From assembly GCA_019075925.1 (NCBI GenBank), contig JAGXAC010000011.1, positions 1-40,618 on the forward strand: DNA of 40,618 nucleotides. Reading direction: 5' to 3'. A program made the translations under genes and the position numbers. Positions 39,379 to 40,618 of this stretch are shown in pieces (the stretch's first letter is position 1; every line of letters starts with the position of its first letter). The notes beneath the pieces are model-generated. The model had not been told where the DNA came from and did not search any database. It saw only the letters and a program-made list of their open reading frames with translations. The stretch is from Hyphomicrobiales bacterium. Lineage in GTDB: Bacteria > Pseudomonadota > Alphaproteobacteria > Rhizobiales > Xanthobacteraceae.

Positions 39379-40618
39379 CTATCCGGACAGGCGTTCAACG
39401 GCGGCGCCGCAACGGCCGAGCTTGTCTTCCAGCCGCTCGAATCCGCGGTCGAGGTGGTAGACGCGGTTGACGATGGTCTCGCCCTCAGCGGCAAGCGCGG
39501 CGATGACCAGCGAGACCGATGCGCGCAGATCGGTGGCCATGACCGGAGCGCCTTTGAGCCGCTCGACACCCTCGATGGTGGCGCGCTCGCCTGTCAATTG
39601 GATGCGGGCGCCAAGCCGCACCAATTCCTGCACGTGCATGAAGCGGTTCTCGAACACAGTTTCGACAATGTGCGACGTACCGTTCGCGCGCGTCATCAGC
39701 GCCATCAACTGCGCCTGCAGATCGGTCGGGAAGGCCGGGAACGGCGCCGTCGTAACTTCAACCGGTTTAAGCTCTTCGGTATGACGGGCAATGCGGATGC
39801 CCTGATTGGTCGGCGTCACCGTGACGCCTGTCTGTTGCAACACATCGAGGGCGGCTTGCAGCAACTCCGGTCGCGCGTTCTGCAGCAGGATATCGCCGCC
39901 GGCCATGGCGACCGCCATTGCATAAGTGCCGGTCTCGATGCGATCGGGCAACACGGCGTGTCGCGCGCCGCCGAGCTTGGCAACGCCTTCAATCACGATG
40001 CGCGAGGTCCCGGCGCCGGCGATGCGGGCGCCCATTTTGTTGAGACAATCGGCGACGTCGGCGATTTCCGGCTCACGCGCCGCATTGTCGATCACCGTGG
40101 TGCCGTCGGCGAGCGCCGCCGCCATGACCGCGGTATGGGTTCCGCCGACCGTCACCTTTGGGAAAACGATCTCGGCGCCCTTGAGCCCGCGCGGTGCGCG
40201 CGCCACGACGTAGCCGGCATCGACGTCGATCTGCGCGCCGAGCCGCTCCATCGCCATGATCAGGAGATCGACCGGCCGCGTACCGATGGCGCAGCCGCCG
40301 GGTAACGATACCCGCGCTTCGCCCATGCGCGCCACGAGCGGCGCCAGCACCCAGAAACTTGCCCGCATCCGCGACACAAGGTTGTAGGGCGCGGTGGTAT
40401 CAACGATGTTCGCCGCGGAGATGTGCAGCGTTTGGGCGTGATCGGCGGTTTCGCCGGCGCGCTTGCCGCTGACCATGATATCGACGCCGTGATTGCCGAG
40501 GATGCGTTCGAGCAACGCGACGTCGGCGAGCCGGGGTACGTTGTCGAGGATCAGCGTTTGATCGGTCAGTAGACTCGCGATCATCAAGGGCAGGGTCGCG
40601 TTTTTCGCCCCCGAGATC
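39379..40618 (-). CDS. murA: UDP-N-acetylglucosamine 1-carboxyvinyltransferase, truncated at the window edge (5' end outside)
   Basis: Minus strand reads [33 protein letters not shown]...; frame is open to the window end. Confidence 0.97.
   Translation of the reverse strand, partial: ISGAKNATLPLMIASLLTDQTLILDNVPRLADVALLERILGNHGVDIMVSGKRAGETADHAQTLHISAANIVDTTAPYNLVSRMRASFWVLAPLVARMGEARVSLPGGCAIGTRPVDLLIMAMERLGAQIDVDAGYVVARAPRGLKGAEIVFPKVTVGGTHTAVMAAALADGTTVIDNAAREPEIADVADCLNKMGARIAGAGTSRIVIEGVAKLGGARHAVLPDRIETGTYAMAVAMAGGDILLQNARPELLQAALDVLQQTGVTVTPTNQGIRIARHTEELKPVEVTTAPFPAFPTDLQAQLMALMTRANGTSHIVETVFENRFMHVQELVRLGARIQLTGERATIEGVERLKGAPVMATDLRASVSLVIAALAAEGETIVNRVYHLDRGFERLEDKLGRCGAAVERLSG

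Noticed and set aside
37329-39470. 713-aa + strand ORF
   Set aside because: Antisense to the well-supported tldD and partly out of frame over the PAN gene; low-complexity composition typical of high-GC shadow ORFs.

Overview
The window is a GC-rich chromosomal segment that looks alphaproteobacterial (Rhizobiales-like, judged from gene content and order). It is mostly core and housekeeping genes. In order: a branched-chain/amide-type ABC importer (minus strand) divergent from an LLM-class flavin oxidoreductase and an alpha/beta hydrolase; a short DoxX-like gene; a PilZ protein; infC-rpmI-rplT-pheS-pheT; a Tat-exported amine oxidase; a YiiX-like cysteine hydrolase; an EI24/CysZ-like protein; a bactofilin; a short MetE-core methyltransferase; a membrane-anchored cNMP-binding protein; a stand-alone MprF-type flippase; phoR-pstSCAB-phoU-phoB; gcrA; argD-argF-hslO; apaG; opgC with two SGNH-like proteins; metZ; a long dCTP deaminase; a tandem PAN/apple protein; tldD; and murA, cut by the window end. 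Main points of interest: (1) an opgC-SGNH-SGNH overlapping cassette in which the first SGNH paralogue has lost several catalytic block residues; (2) a SAM-II riboswitch with a readable antiterminator/terminator switch upstream of metZ, which the ORF track does not show; (3) infC initiating at ATT, with no ATG/GTG/TTG/CTG alternative for full-length IF-3; (4) a 16-bp perfect palindrome that supplies both overlapping stop codons of hslO and apaG; (5) a consensus Pho box before pstS and a large hairpin after its stop codon; (6) a Rhizobiales-type palindromic repeat between convergent genes; (7) a DoxX gene that looks truncated and ends at a perfect 14-bp hairpin. I saw no CRISPR array, rRNA, tRNA, transposase or phage gene.
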